From positions 23,668 through 87,667 of the forward strand of contig CAINGK010000099.1 of assembly GCA_903848465.1 (NCBI GenBank): a stretch of 64,000 nucleotides of DNA, written 5' to 3'. Below the pieces are notes generated by a model. The model was not told the DNA's origin and searched no databases. It saw nothing but the letters and a program-made list of their open reading frames with translations. Shown piece by piece: positions 38,423 through 47,998 of the stretch; within the stretch, counting starts at the first letter, position 1; every line of letters starts with the position of its first letter. This DNA comes from an uncultured Verrucomicrobiota bacterium (GTDB lineage: Bacteria; Verrucomicrobiota; Verrucomicrobiia; Verrucomicrobiales; Verrucomicrobiaceae). Position numbers and translations under genes: made by a program.

Positions 38423-39562
38423 ATGCCTTCGCATTCGCCTGAAACCGACGAACCGAAATCCTACACCTTTGCCTGGAGCGCCACGATTGTATTGATCTTG
38501 GTGTATGTGCTTGGCCTGCTGATTTTCCCACCGCTGTATGACGCGCCCAAGGGGGAGGCTTCCAGCTTGGTGCTCTTCATCGGCCGCTTCCACCCCATCT
38601 TTCTGCATCTACCGGTGGGTATTCTGACGGTGCTTTGCTTGTTTGAACTGATCTGCTCCACGCGGCGTGGCGAGCAAAAATATGGCGATGCCTCGCTGCT
38701 GATGCTGCTGCTCGGCTCAGCAGGCGCGGTGCTGGCGGTGTTTGCGGGCATCATGCTCTCACGCGAGGGCGGCTATGTGGGCGGAAATTTCAGCCTGCAC
38801 CAGACGATGGGCTTGCTCGGCACCGCTGGGGTGCTGGTCGGACTCGTGGTGCGTCTCATCGCCATGGGCCGGGGCAGCATGGAGCTGCTGAACGCCTACC
38901 GTGCGCTCTATTTCGTCAGCTTTGGCATCATGGGCCTGGGGGCGCACTTCGGTGGCAACATGAGCCACGGGAACACATTCCTCACTAAGTATGCTCCAGC
39001 AGCGGTCAAGGGACCGATGGTGAGCATGGAGAAGCTGTTTCTGAGTTTTGTGGAGAAACCCAAGGAAGAAAAAGCCAAGCCGCAGGCCGAAGAGAAAACA
39101 GAACCTAAACCGGAGGAGAAAGCTCAGCCCAAGCCTGAGATGGCGGAGAAGCCAGCCACACCGCCGACCACCCCGCCGCCTGCGCCTGCGGGCGATGAGA
39201 AGCTCGTCTTCCAGCATGTGATTCTCCCCGTCCTCACCGCCAAGTGCAACAAGTGCCACTGCGAAGAGAAGTCGAAGGGCAAACTGCGCATGGACACTTA
39301 TGAAATGGCCATGAATGGCGGCGAAAACGGCAAGAACTTCGTGGCGGGCAATTTGAAGGAAAGCCTCAGCATCGAGCGCATTCTGCTGCCAGACAGCGAT
39401 GACGACCACATGCCGCCCGAAGGCAAGGACCAGCTCAAGCCGGAAGAAATCGAACTGCTCAAGTGGTGGGTGGAGCAGGGTGCCAGCGGCACGCAGAAGG
39501 TCAGTGATGCTAAATTCCCCGCCACCCTTCAGGCCACTGTTGATGGAATTCTGAAAGGCTAG
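38423..39562 (+). CDS. Membrane DUF2231 protein fused to cytochrome c
   Basis: A 379-residue inner-membrane protein. The N-terminal half has five or so helices of the DUF2231 type (ATIVLILVYVLGLLIFPPLY, GRFHPIFLHLPVGILTVLCL). A charged Lys/Glu/Pro linker (about 215-255) leads to a periplasmic PSCyt1-type cytochrome c with CNKCH (about residue 274), KLRMDTYEMAMNGG and DDDHMPPEGKDQL with the methionine ligand candidate. The membrane part may hold a further haem or quinone site with conserved His in the HP/HLP motif. It begins the cytochrome cluster. Confidence 0.9.
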   Translation: MPSHSPETDEPKSYTFAWSATIVLILVYVLGLLIFPPLYDAPKGEASSLVLFIGRFHPIFLHLPVGILTVLCLFELICSTRRGEQKYGDASLLMLLLGSAGAVLAVFAGIMLSREGGYVGGNFSLHQTMGLLGTAGVLVGLVVRLIAMGRGSMELLNAYRALYFVSFGIMGLGAHFGGNMSHGNTFLTKYAPAAVKGPMVSMEKLFLSFVEKPKEEKAKPQAEEKTEPKPEEKAQPKPEMAEKPATPPTTPPPAPAGDEKLVFQHVILPVLTAKCNKCHCEEKSKGKLRMDTYEMAMNGGENGKNFVAGNLKESLSIERILLPDSDDDHMPPEGKDQLKPEEIELLKWWVEQGASGTQKVSDAKFPATLQATVDGILKG

Positions 39563-39617
39563 TCCCATTTATCCCTTTTGTTGCCTTGTTCATTCCTGCT
39601 TTAAAAACGTCTCATTC

Positions 39618-41657
39618 ATGAAACCAACCACCCTCCTCTTCGTCCTGGCGCTCGCCTTCACCGCGCATGCTGCCGATGACAAAGCCGCTGCCGACCCCGC
39701 CGTGGCCGCAGCGATGCAGAAAGTGAACGCCACCGGGGCTTCGCTGATGCCCATCGCCGCCGATGCCAAGACCTTCCGCTTCACCGCGCTCAATGTCGCC
39801 AAGGACTTTGCAGACGCGGGGCTGGAGCCTCTTTTGCCCATCGCCGACAAGATCGCGTCGCTCGACATCGCGCGGAGCAAAGTGACTGACGGTGGTCTCA
39901 AGGCTCTCGCGGGCATGAAGAACCTCAAGGAACTGCATCTCGAAGGCACTGCCGTCAGCGATGCCGGGCTCGATCAGCTCAAGGGCCTCGCAGAACTCGA
40001 ATACATCAACCTCTACAACACCAAGGTCACGGACGCGGGTCTGGCCAAGCTCGCTGCGCTGAGCAAGCTCAAGGCCATCTATTTGTGGCAGAGCGGTGTC
40101 ACTAAAGCTGGCGTGGCTGCTTTGAAAGCCAAGCTGCCGAAAGCTCACATCAACACCGGCTGGACCGCCGAGGACGATGCCAAGCCCGCTGCCGTGGTGG
40201 CTGCTGCCGCTCCAGCGGCTGCGCCTGCTGCCACACCCGCCCCTGCTGCCGCCAAGCCTGCGGCTCCAGCCCCCGCAGCAGCACCCGCCGCCGGTGGCAA
40301 ACTGGACCCCGCCATTGCCGCGAAGGCGGTCATTTACAAGGACATCGTCGCTTCGATCATGAGCGCGAAGTGCATCTCCTGCCACGGCACCGAGAAGAAA
40401 AAAGGCAAACTGCAACTGCATGACTACGCCGCCATTTTGAAAGGCGGCAGCGACGGTGCGACGACCGTTATCGCGAAGAACATCAAGGACAGCCTCATGA
40501 TCGTCCGCGCCAACTTGCCCAAGGACGACGACGACCACATGCCGCCGAGCGATGAGCCGCAGCTCACCAAGGAAGAGATCGCCGTGCTGACTTGGTGGAT
40601 TGAAAACGGTGCCTCTGAAACCGCCACCGTGGCCTCCGTCAAAGCTCCGGCCAATGTTGAAAGCGCGCTCGCCGTACTGCTCGCCAAAGGTCTGCCCAAA
40701 GCGAATGCCGTGGTCAAGGTGACCAAGCCGAAGGCCAAGCCGCTCACCGATGCAGAGAAGAAGCAGGTGGCAGACATTTCCGCCAAGATGCAGGCGCTCA
40801 ATGCCTCGCTCATGCCGCTGGCCCAGGACACGGAACAGCTTCGCCTTGGCGTGATCAATGCCGCCGACAAATTTGGCGACAAGGAACTCGCACTGCTGGC
40901 TCCTATCGCCACACAGATTCTCTGGGTCGATCTCTCCCGCAGCCAGGTCACCGATGCCGCCGCAGACACGCTGGCAAAGATGACCAACCTCGAACGCCTG
41001 CATCTGGAAAACACCAAGATCACCGACGCTGGCATCGCCAAACTCGCGGCGCTGCCCAACCTCGAATACCTCAATCTTTACGGCACCAAGACCACGGATG
41101 GCGGCATCGCTCAGCTCGCTTCAGCCAAGGATTTGAAGAAGCTGTTTGTGTGGGAAACCGGAGTGACCCAGGCCGGAGCCAAGGCGCTCGAAGGCAAGGT
41201 TCCTGGCCTCAAGGTGAATGTGGGGCTTACCGCAGAAGAGATCGCCAAACTGACCGCTCCCCCGCCTGCGCCGCCGCCCGCTCCGATGCCTGCGAAGAAG
41301 GAAGATCCCAAAAAGGCCGTCGATGCGAAACCTGCCGTTGCTGCGGTGAAGCCCGCTGCTCCAGCAGGCAGTGATGTCATCAAGACGGTGATGAAACAGT
41401 TTCACAAGGGCGATGACGCCCTCTGCAAAAAAGTGGGCACAACCGCCACGGATGCGGAACTTGCCACGCTGCTCAAGGCTTACCAAGGCATGTGCGCCGC
41501 CACGCCGCCGAAAGGCGATAAGGCTGCCTGGGTCACCAAATGCCAAGCGCTCATTGGCGCGGTGACAAAGGTGCAGGCCAAAGACCCCGCAGGCGCGGCT
41601 GCTTACAAGGCGGCGGTCAACTGCAAAGCCTGCCATACCGACCACAAGGGTGCTTGA
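39618..41657 (+). CDS. Exported leucine-rich-repeat cytochrome c, two haem motifs
   Basis: A 679-residue secreted protein with signal peptide (MKPTTLLFVLALAFTAHAAD). It has two homologous blocks, each a leucine-rich-repeat run of about 150 residues (NLKELHLEGTAVSDAGLDQL in the first, NLERLHLENTKITDAGIAKL in the second), followed by an Ala/Pro linker. After the first block is a PSCyt1 domain with CISCH (residue about 251) and DDDHMPPSDEPQ; the second ends in a C-terminal haem motif CKACH (about 669). The duplicated design suggests a fusion of two copies. Probable periplasmic electron carrier or protein-docking cytochrome. It lies 55 bases from its upstream neighbour. Confidence 0.9.
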   Translation: MKPTTLLFVLALAFTAHAADDKAAADPAVAAAMQKVNATGASLMPIAADAKTFRFTALNVAKDFADAGLEPLLPIADKIASLDIARSKVTDGGLKALAGMKNLKELHLEGTAVSDAGLDQLKGLAELEYINLYNTKVTDAGLAKLAALSKLKAIYLWQSGVTKAGVAALKAKLPKAHINTGWTAEDDAKPAAVVAAAAPAAAPAATPAPAAAKPAAPAPAAAPAAGGKLDPAIAAKAVIYKDIVASIMSAKCISCHGTEKKKGKLQLHDYAAILKGGSDGATTVIAKNIKDSLMIVRANLPKDDDDHMPPSDEPQLTKEEIAVLTWWIENGASETATVASVKAPANVESALAVLLAKGLPKANAVVKVTKPKAKPLTDAEKKQVADISAKMQALNASLMPLAQDTEQLRLGVINAADKFGDKELALLAPIATQILWVDLSRSQVTDAAADTLAKMTNLERLHLENTKITDAGIAKLAALPNLEYLNLYGTKTTDGGIAQLASAKDLKKLFVWETGVTQAGAKALEGKVPGLKVNVGLTAEEIAKLTAPPPAPPPAPMPAKKEDPKKAVDAKPAVAAVKPAAPAGSDVIKTVMKQFHKGDDALCKKVGTTATDAELATLLKAYQGMCAATPPKGDKAAWVTKCQALIGAVTKVQAKDPAGAAAYKAAVNCKACHTDHKGA

Positions 41658-41748
41658 ACAGCACTCAAGCTCCCTGCCTGCCTATCTACGCGCTGTTGTG
41701 CATCTTCGTGGCAATCACGCAGGATGCTGCTAATCATTTCGCCCCCTC

Positions 41749-42417
41749 ATGCGTTCCCTGTCGATGACCCATCTCCAACCATGCTGCGCGCTGCTCGCGT
41801 GCAGTCTTTTCATATCTTCCTGCAACCGTTTGCAGGAGCGTGAAGCCATCACCGAGTCGCGTGACATTTCCACGCATGCCGCGAAACCGCATGCGGATAT
41901 TCCCAGTTCCACGCGCTTCTTTGATGATGCGAAAGAAGAGCCTCAGAAGAAGCCGAACTTTCGGGAGTTGCTCACCTGGACTGTGCCTACCGGCTGGAGT
42001 GAATCCGCCACGCCCGACCCCATGGGCATGCGCCTGCTCGATTTGAGATTCGGACCTAGCCAGGAGGGCGAATGTTATATTTCCCTCATGCCCGGCCCTG
42101 CGGGCGGTCTGGAGGCCAATGTGAATCGCTGGCGCACGCAGATGGGGCAGAAGCCCTACACGGCGGAAGAGATCACCAATCTGCCAAAGAAGCCCTTCTT
42201 CAACCGCGATGCGACGTTTGTGGCCTTCGATGGTGATTTCAAAGGCTTCGGTGCCGAGGCTGCCAAAACCGGCTACCGCATGCTCGGTCTCATTCATTCC
42301 GCCGAACAGGCCACCATCTTCGTCAAGCTCACCGGTCCCAAGGCGCTCGTGGATCAAAACGCCGCTGCCTTTGATGCCTTCTGCCAGTCGATCAAACCCA
42401 ATGTGCCCAAGGAATGA
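41749..42417 (+). CDS. Putative lipoprotein, unknown
   Basis: A 222-residue protein with an N-terminal signal and lipobox (LFISSC, about residue 25), so lipid-anchored. The mature part begins with a low-complexity stretch to about residue 70, then a domain with FRELLTWTVPTGWSESATPD and GECYISLMPGPAGGLEANVN and a C-terminal KALVDQNAAAFDAFCQSIKP, similar in layout to small periplasmic binding modules of unknown function. An ATG five codons later (41764) is an alternative start. It stands between the cytochromes and the ResB/CcsA pair and may take part in their maturation, by location only. Confidence 0.7.
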   Translation: MRSLSMTHLQPCCALLACSLFISSCNRLQEREAITESRDISTHAAKPHADIPSSTRFFDDAKEEPQKKPNFRELLTWTVPTGWSESATPDPMGMRLLDLRFGPSQEGECYISLMPGPAGGLEANVNRWRTQMGQKPYTAEEITNLPKKPFFNRDATFVAFDGDFKGFGAEAAKTGYRMLGLIHSAEQATIFVKLTGPKALVDQNAAAFDAFCQSIKPNVPKE

Positions 42418-42423
42418 CGACAC

Positions 42424-42535
42424 CCGAATGCAGAATGCCGAATGACCCAACCCACGGCATTTCCATTCTTCATTCTCCCTTCGGATTTCATTCGTCCTTC
42501 TGAATTCGTCATTCGTCATTGTTTCAGCCGCTTTC
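42424..42535. repeat. GAATG/CATTC-type dispersed repeat
   Basis: A run of GAATG words on the left (CGAATGCAGAATGCCGAATG) followed by their complement ATTC-rich words on the right (TTCATTCTCCCTTCGG, CGTCATTCGTCATTG). The arms form an imperfect inverted repeat of about 110 bp. Reverse-complement repeats of this general form are frequent in planctomycete and verrucomicrobial intergenic DNA. Confidence 0.65.
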
Positions 42536-42541
42536 TCCATC

Positions 42542-43855
42542 GTGTCCGACTCATCCAAATCTCTTCCCGCGAAAATCTTCGCCTTCTTCTCCAGCTTCGG
42601 CCTTGCCACCTCGGTGCTGGTCATGCTGCTGGTGCTCACCTTTCTCGGCACGCTGGAGCAGGCGGAGCATGGGCTAGTGGCCAGTCAGGCGCGCTACTTT
42701 GAGTCGGCCTTCATTGACCGCATTGATGTGGGTGCCTGCTGGCGTGCGCTGGCCTTCAATGCGTATTGGGACATCGGTAATGTGAGCCTGCCGCTCTACA
42801 TTGTGCCCGGCGGCTACACGCTCATGGCGATCCTGTTCGTGAACCTGCTGTGCGGCGGCATCGTGCGCATTCGCAAATCGCCGAAGACCATCGGCGTCAT
42901 CATTTCGCACTTCGCCATCCTGTTCATGATCGCCGCTGGTGCGGTGACGCACCACTTTGCCAAAGAGGGCAACATGAGCCTGCGTGAAGGTGAGATGAAG
43001 GATGAATTCCTGAGCTTCCACGACCGCGTGATTGAGATCGAGAAAGTGCAAACGGATGCCAAGGTCAAACGCACCGCGCTGGTGATCGACGAAGCGAAAT
43101 ACCGTGATGTGACTGCCGCAGGCAACGGGCGCACCTTTACCAGCGAAAGCCTGCCGTTTGATCTCATCATCACCAACTGGAAAAAGAACGCTCAGCCCAA
43201 GCGCGACGCCGATGGCAGCCGCAGCGATGCGGTGGACGGTTACTTCCTTCAGGAACTGTCTGCCCTGGATGAATCCGGTGCCGCGATGGCGGATGAACAG
43301 CTTGCCAGCGCTTGCGTGGCCATCGCGAAGGACAAGAAGACTGGCGAGGCAAAGACGGGCATCCTGTGGGAATTCGCCGCTGCGCCCTGGACGGTCACGG
43401 TCGGCGCGGACAAATACCTCATCTCCCTTGTGCATCGTTCCTACAAGCTGCCGTTTGCTGTGCGGCTGGATCAAACCGAGGAGGAAAAACATCCCGGCAC
43501 CGAGCGTGCGCGGCGCTTCACCAGCAAGGTCACCAAGCTCAATGACGGCCACGAGGAAAAGCGTGTCATCACCATGAATGAACCGGTGCGCAGCGAAGGC
43601 TACGCCGTGTTTCAAAGCACCTTCAGCTCGGGTGAGCAGGAAGGCACCGGAGTTAAAAGCTCCGGCTTCATGATCGTCGAAAACCCCGCCGATCACTGGC
43701 CGCTCATTTCCTGCATCATCGTGGCGGAAGGTCTGCTGCTGCACTTCCTCATGATGTTGGCCCGCTTCATCAAGGTGAACCCGTGGACTTTCTCTCTCAG
43801 CCTCATTGCGGCCTTCAATGCAGCCTTCGCGCTCGCGATGTGGAAACTGCTCTAA
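42542..43855 (+). CDS. resB: Cytochrome c biogenesis protein ResB/CcsB-like
   Basis: One half of the system II machinery that brings haem to apocytochrome c in the periplasm. The 437-residue protein begins at GTG 42542 (MSDSSKSLPAKIFAFFSSFG), has three N-terminal helices (LATSVLVMLLVLTFLGTLEQ, ILFVNLLCGGIVRI, ISHFAILFMIAAGAVTHHF), a long periplasmic domain and a C-terminal helix. A conserved His/Gly stretch follows the helices. The ccsA partner comes 28 bases later. With four or more c-type cytochromes nearby the role is well supported. Confidence 0.85.
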   Translation: MSDSSKSLPAKIFAFFSSFGLATSVLVMLLVLTFLGTLEQAEHGLVASQARYFESAFIDRIDVGACWRALAFNAYWDIGNVSLPLYIVPGGYTLMAILFVNLLCGGIVRIRKSPKTIGVIISHFAILFMIAAGAVTHHFAKEGNMSLREGEMKDEFLSFHDRVIEIEKVQTDAKVKRTALVIDEAKYRDVTAAGNGRTFTSESLPFDLIITNWKKNAQPKRDADGSRSDAVDGYFLQELSALDESGAAMADEQLASACVAIAKDKKTGEAKTGILWEFAAAPWTVTVGADKYLISLVHRSYKLPFAVRLDQTEEEKHPGTERARRFTSKVTKLNDGHEEKRVITMNEPVRSEGYAVFQSTFSSGEQEGTGVKSSGFMIVENPADHWPLISCIIVAEGLLLHFLMMLARFIKVNPWTFSLSLIAAFNAAFALAMWKLL

Positions 43856-43883
43856 CCGCCCTCCGGCCAACGTACTTCTTCAC

Positions 43884-45911
43884 ATGAAAACTTTTCGCTT
43901 TGTCCTTCTCGCGCTGTTCACGCTCAGTGGCTTTGCCGCCGCTGCGGATCTGCCCCCACTTGATCTGTTCCGTGACAAGGAGGTCGTGGAGACCTTCGCG
44001 TCTATTCCGGTGCAGGAAGCCGGACGCATCAAACCGCTCGAAAACGTGGCCAGCTACCGCCTGCTGCGTTTCCGTGCCCGCCGCAGCATTTGGCTGACGG
44101 ACAGCGGTGAAATGGATGGCAAGCCGCTCGTTGATCCCGCCACGCAAAAAACGATCACGAAAGAAGGCAGCAAGCCGGTGAAACTCAACTCTGTGGAGTG
44201 GCTGCTCATGAGCTGGTTCCGCCCGGACATCGGTAAACTGGTACCGCTGTTCAAGGTGGACAATTCGTCCGCCATCAGCGAGCTCGGCCTCACAGCCAAA
44301 GCCAAGCGCGATCAGTACACCTTTGCCGAGATCGAGCCAGCGCGGCAGGTGATGATGCAGAAGATGGGCGAGTATCGCGTGATCCCTCCCCGCAAGCAGA
44401 CGCCAGAGCAGCGCATGATCGTGCAGCTCGCGGCCAACTTCCTCGATTACGAAATGATCACCGGACACTTTGATTTCATCCGCGACCCCTTGGGTGAAAA
44501 GCCAGAAGGCCTGCCCGCTGGGGTGACTGCGCCGGTGCGCTTGTCCAAGAGTCTGAACACACTCGTGGCAGCCATTCGGGCCAACAACGGCCCGCCGATG
44601 CAGATCCCTTGGTTCCGGGCTTTTGCGCGTGGCGCGCTGGGTGCGATGATGAGCGGCAACGCCGAGCAGCAGTTCCGTATTTTCCCACCTGCCCCAGGGG
44701 GCAGCAATGTCTGGCATGGCCCTGGCGAGATGATCTTCACCGCGATCAATGGCGACAAGGATGTGACGGCAGACCAGCTCGCGTGGCTCGCGCAGTATGA
44801 AGACGTTTACCTGGCCCTGCCAGATGCCGCCAAGTTCAAGACGGCCTCCAAGACGCTGCTGAGCAAAATTCAGGAGGCGGCCAAAGCGCGTGGGGAAGGG
44901 CAGTACGTTGCGCTGGAACGCCATTCGATGCGTGCAGACTACTTCTTCTACGCCCAGTGGATTTTCCTCACCGGATTTATCGCCGTGGCCTTGACCTGGG
45001 TTTCGCCGGGGTCACGCTTTGAAAAAGTGGCCCGCCTGTTCGCGTGGCTGCTGCTGGGTGGGGCCACTGCACTGGCAGTGACCGGTGTGGCGATCCGCTG
45101 CATCATCATGCAGCGCCCGCCGATCACGACGTTGTATGAGACCATTCTCTTCATTGGTTCCGCCTGTGCTTTGCTGGGCTTGATTGCCGAGTGGATCACG
45201 AAACGTGGTCTGGGGCTGCTCGTGACGGCCATTGGTGGCACGGCGTGCATGTTCCTTTCCATCCAGTTTGAGGCCTCTGAAGCCACCGATACGCTGCAGC
45301 AGTTGCAGGCCGTGCTGATCACGAACTTCTGGCTCTCGACTCATGTGCCGATGATCAATCTCGGCTACGCAGCCTGCATGGTGGCGGCGTTGATCTCGAT
45401 GATCTACTTCGTTCAGCGCCTCTTTGGTGTCATTAAAACAGGCGCTGATGACGCGCGCCTGCTGACCCGTGTCGCCTATGGCTTCATCGCGGCAGGCCTA
45501 TTCCTCTCCCTGGTGGGCACGGTGCTGGGTGGTATCTGGGCCAATTACAGTTGGGGACGCTTCTGGGGCTGGGACCCGAAGGAAAACGGCGCACTCATGA
45601 TTGTGCTGATGTGTTTGGTGATCCTGCATGCGCGCCTCGGTGGCTACATTCGCGAGATCGGTCTGCACTGCTGCAATCTCATCCTCGGCTGCATCGTGAT
45701 CTTCTCCTGGTTCGGGGTGAACCAACTCGGCGTCGGCCTGCATGCCTATGGCTTCACGGACGGTATCTGGCCAAAGATTTACGCTTACTGGTTGAGTCAG
45801 CTCCTGCTGATCAGCTATGGGCTGTTTCTGGCGCTGGGCGAACGCAGGATCAAGACACTCAAGCCCGCTACTGTTGAGGACGTAAAGCTGGAAAAATCAC
45901 CGGCTCATTGA
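43884..45911 (+). CDS. ccsA: Cytochrome c biogenesis protein CcsA/ResC with N-terminal domain
   Basis: The haem handling partner of ResB. The ATG at 43884 yields a signal-like start (MKTFRFVLLALFTLSGFAAA); an earlier in-frame start overlaps resB. The 675-residue protein has a soluble N-terminal domain (about 25-350) and then about eight helices, with the tryptophan-rich WWD-like site WGRFWGWDPKENGALMIVLM and conserved histidines in HVPMINLGYAACMV and HARLGGYIREIGLH. The long N-terminal region is larger than in most CcsA proteins and may be a docking domain. Clear operon with resB. Confidence 0.92.
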   Translation: MKTFRFVLLALFTLSGFAAAADLPPLDLFRDKEVVETFASIPVQEAGRIKPLENVASYRLLRFRARRSIWLTDSGEMDGKPLVDPATQKTITKEGSKPVKLNSVEWLLMSWFRPDIGKLVPLFKVDNSSAISELGLTAKAKRDQYTFAEIEPARQVMMQKMGEYRVIPPRKQTPEQRMIVQLAANFLDYEMITGHFDFIRDPLGEKPEGLPAGVTAPVRLSKSLNTLVAAIRANNGPPMQIPWFRAFARGALGAMMSGNAEQQFRIFPPAPGGSNVWHGPGEMIFTAINGDKDVTADQLAWLAQYEDVYLALPDAAKFKTASKTLLSKIQEAAKARGEGQYVALERHSMRADYFFYAQWIFLTGFIAVALTWVSPGSRFEKVARLFAWLLLGGATALAVTGVAIRCIIMQRPPITTLYETILFIGSACALLGLIAEWITKRGLGLLVTAIGGTACMFLSIQFEASEATDTLQQLQAVLITNFWLSTHVPMINLGYAACMVAALISMIYFVQRLFGVIKTGADDARLLTRVAYGFIAAGLFLSLVGTVLGGIWANYSWGRFWGWDPKENGALMIVLMCLVILHARLGGYIREIGLHCCNLILGCIVIFSWFGVNQLGVGLHAYGFTDGIWPKIYAYWLSQLLLISYGLFLALGERRIKTLKPATVEDVKLEKSPAH

Positions 45912-46149
45912 GTGTGGCTCATGGGGAACATCGCGCCGACCAAACTTTGTTCGGCGCAGGATCGGCACTTCAAAAATCAGCAATCCTTGTTCATCAATCC
46001 TCAATCACGCTTGGCCAGGACGCTTTAAAGCCAAATGGATTGACGATTGTCGAGCAATCGATTTCTGATTGTTGAAGTTCCAAACCGCGCTGCATGCACG
46101 AGGTGAATTGAGGCAACCACTGCAAACTTCCGTTTCCGAGGCGCACTGC
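45912..46149. other. Intergenic hairpin and AATC-type repeats
   Basis: GCGCCGA...TCGGCGC (about 45939-45961) forms an 8 bp stem but has no T-run after it. The stretch 45976-46075 holds AATC-rich words on the left and complementary GATTG words on the right, an imperfect inverted repeat. No gene is credible. Confidence 0.5.
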
Positions 46150-46785
46150 TCACTTCGACTTCTTGAATGCGATGATGCCCTGGGCGATGCCTTCGGCGAT
46201 CTTGGCGCGGAATTCCCCCGTCAGCATGCGGGCGCGTTCACTGGAGTTGCTGACGAAGCCGCATTCGACCAGCACCGCCGGATTCTTGGTGGTGGCGCGG
46301 ATGACGTGAAAGTTGGCGCTTTTGACGCCCCGGTTGGTCATGCTGGTGCGCTGCACTAGGTAGGCCTGAATGTAGGCCGCGAGCATGTAGCTGGAGGAAA
46401 AGTGGTAGTAGGTCTCCGCCCCGGCTCCGCTGCCGCCACGGTTGTAGTTGTAGTGGATGCTGACGAAGATGGCGTTGCTCCTGCTGTTGCCCAGCGCGGA
46501 GCGGTCCTGCAATGGGATGAACACGTCCCGGCTGCGGGACATGATGACCTTCAGGCCCTCTTTTTTGAGCAGTTGCTCCACGCGACGGGCGGTGTCCAAA
46601 GCCAGATGCTTTTCATAGACGTAGCCGATGGCGGCACCCCGGTCATGCGCCCCATGGCCGGGATCGAGAACGACCGTGTCAAAGGCCTGCGCCGTGCCCG
46701 TCAGCATCGCAACCGTCATAGCGACCCAGCAAGCGCTGGTGAGCAGGCGGTTCAAGGCATGGCGAGGAAAGGTGAGAGTCGGCAT
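46150..46785 (-). CDS. N-acetylmuramoyl-L-alanine amidase (AmiC/CwlD type)
   Basis: A secreted zinc amidase that cuts peptide stems from peptidoglycan in the periplasm. The ATG at 46785 gives MPTLTFPRHALNRLLTSACW and a signal peptide ending near TGTAQA; 49 upstream residues of the open frame are poor protein. The Amidase_3 motifs are present: zinc His in VVLDPGHGAHDRG, Glu in GYVYEKHLALDT, the SIHYNYN segment with the second His, and the C-terminal catalytic Glu in NPAVLVECGFVSN. It is 211 residues, a minimal catalytic domain without a cell-wall binding part. Confidence 0.93.
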   Translation of the reverse strand: MPTLTFPRHALNRLLTSACWVAMTVAMLTGTAQAFDTVVLDPGHGAHDRGAAIGYVYEKHLALDTARRVEQLLKKEGLKVIMSRSRDVFIPLQDRSALGNSRSNAIFVSIHYNYNRGGSGAGAETYYHFSSSYMLAAYIQAYLVQRTSMTNRGVKSANFHVIRATTKNPAVLVECGFVSNSSERARMLTGEFRAKIAEGIAQGIIAFKKSK

Positions 46786-46907
46786 GTGAATTACGGGAGG
46801 TGACGGCAGGAAGCGCAGGGGCAGCCTGCCAGCGCAGCGGCGTACAGTAATCGAAGATGCAGGGGCAGGGTCAAGTGGTTTGCCTGCAAACCTTGGACAC
46901 AAGACGC

Positions 46908-46939
46908 AAAAAAACCGCCGGATGGGACACATCCGGCGG
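46908..46939 (-). terminator. Rho-independent terminator of the first prepilin gene
   Basis: A 10 bp stem CCGCCGGATG/CATCCGGCGG with a GGACA loop, followed on the minus strand by a run of seven T. It is 23 bases past the stop at 46962. Confidence 0.9.
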
Positions 46940-46961
46940 CATGAATTCTAACCAGGGTTAA

Positions 46962-47861
46962 TTACTGACCCAGTGTGGAAGGTGGCAGGCCACCAGGGGC
47001 ACCGCCAGGAGCGCCACCAGGAGCGCCACCAGGAGCGCCACCAGGATTAAACGGAGCCGGAGGGGCGCCGGGCATGCCACCAGGCATGCCACCGCCGAGC
47101 GGTGCGGCACCAAAGCCTGCAGGAGGGCCACCTTGGCCATTTGTTCCTTGAGTATTATTATTCATCATATTGTTGCCCAAAACAACCCCCAAGACGCGCT
47201 GCGGGATGCCCTGTGAGGCTTGGGTGAACAAGTTCAGGCCACCGACCATCATTTTGGGGCCGACGATGCCTTTTTTGCCAGCGAGAGGTTCGACGGCCAC
47301 GCTGCCATCATTGCGACCAATGATGATCTTGCCGCCGGGCCAGGTGCGTCCGGGCTGGACCTGACCTGCTGCGTCCGCATTCCACTGGGGTGGCCAACTG
47401 AGGGTGGTGGGGTTTTCAAACACCACGGGCATGTTGCCAAAGGTGGCGTCGGTCTGGTTGCCAGTCATGGCCCAGTGGTTTTCACCCGGCATCAGCGCTT
47501 GGGCGTAGTTGGGGGGCAGGCCGATGTTGTTGTCCGGGTTGAATCCGGCAGGGCAGCCAAAGATGCGCTCGTCGGTCACGATCTGCTCCTGGATCATGAA
47601 CCGGAAAGCGTCATTGGCGGTCTGTGCGATGCTGCCAGTCTGCGGGTTTGGCACCGAGTCTGGGTACTGGCTGTTGTTGTCTTTGGAGAACTGCTTGAGC
47701 GAGAGGATGATCTGCTTGCAGTTGTTGACACCTTTCATCTGGTTGCCTTGGGTCTGGACCATGGTGAAGGCGGGCACGGCCAAGCTCGCGAGAATCGCGA
47801 TGATCGTGATCACCACCAACAACTCGATCAGAGTGAAGGCTTGGTTTCGTTTCGTTTTCAT
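46962..47861 (-). CDS. Type II/IV prepilin-like protein with Gly/Pro-rich tail
   Basis: A 299-residue protein with a class III prepilin signal: MKTKRNQAFTLIELLVVITI, in which the peptidase should cut before FTLIEL. The middle is a pilin-like globular part (about 40-200) with NCKQIILSLKQFSKDNNSQY and a metal- or dockerin-like stretch; the tail from about 255 is made of GGAPGGAPGGAP repeats. The family is amplified in Verrucomicrobia and is thought to form pseudopili or extracellular structures. A paralogue lies 191 bases upstream, so the two are a tandem duplication. Confidence 0.9.
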   Translation of the reverse strand: MKTKRNQAFTLIELLVVITIIAILASLAVPAFTMVQTQGNQMKGVNNCKQIILSLKQFSKDNNSQYPDSVPNPQTGSIAQTANDAFRFMIQEQIVTDERIFGCPAGFNPDNNIGLPPNYAQALMPGENHWAMTGNQTDATFGNMPVVFENPTTLSWPPQWNADAAGQVQPGRTWPGGKIIIGRNDGSVAVEPLAGKKGIVGPKMMVGGLNLFTQASQGIPQRVLGVVLGNNMMNNNTQGTNGQGGPPAGFGAAPLGGGMPGGMPGAPPAPFNPGGAPGGAPGGAPGGAPGGLPPSTLGQ

Positions 47862-47998
47862 TGGGGGTATGTTTTTTGGTTGGATATGATGTTATGCAGC
47901 CACCGGAATTAATTCGGTGCCCACCTAATTAGACCCAACCGGGGGCGGAAATGCGAGAAAAAAATGACGGCATCCGGGTTCCTGCAATTTTCACCCCC

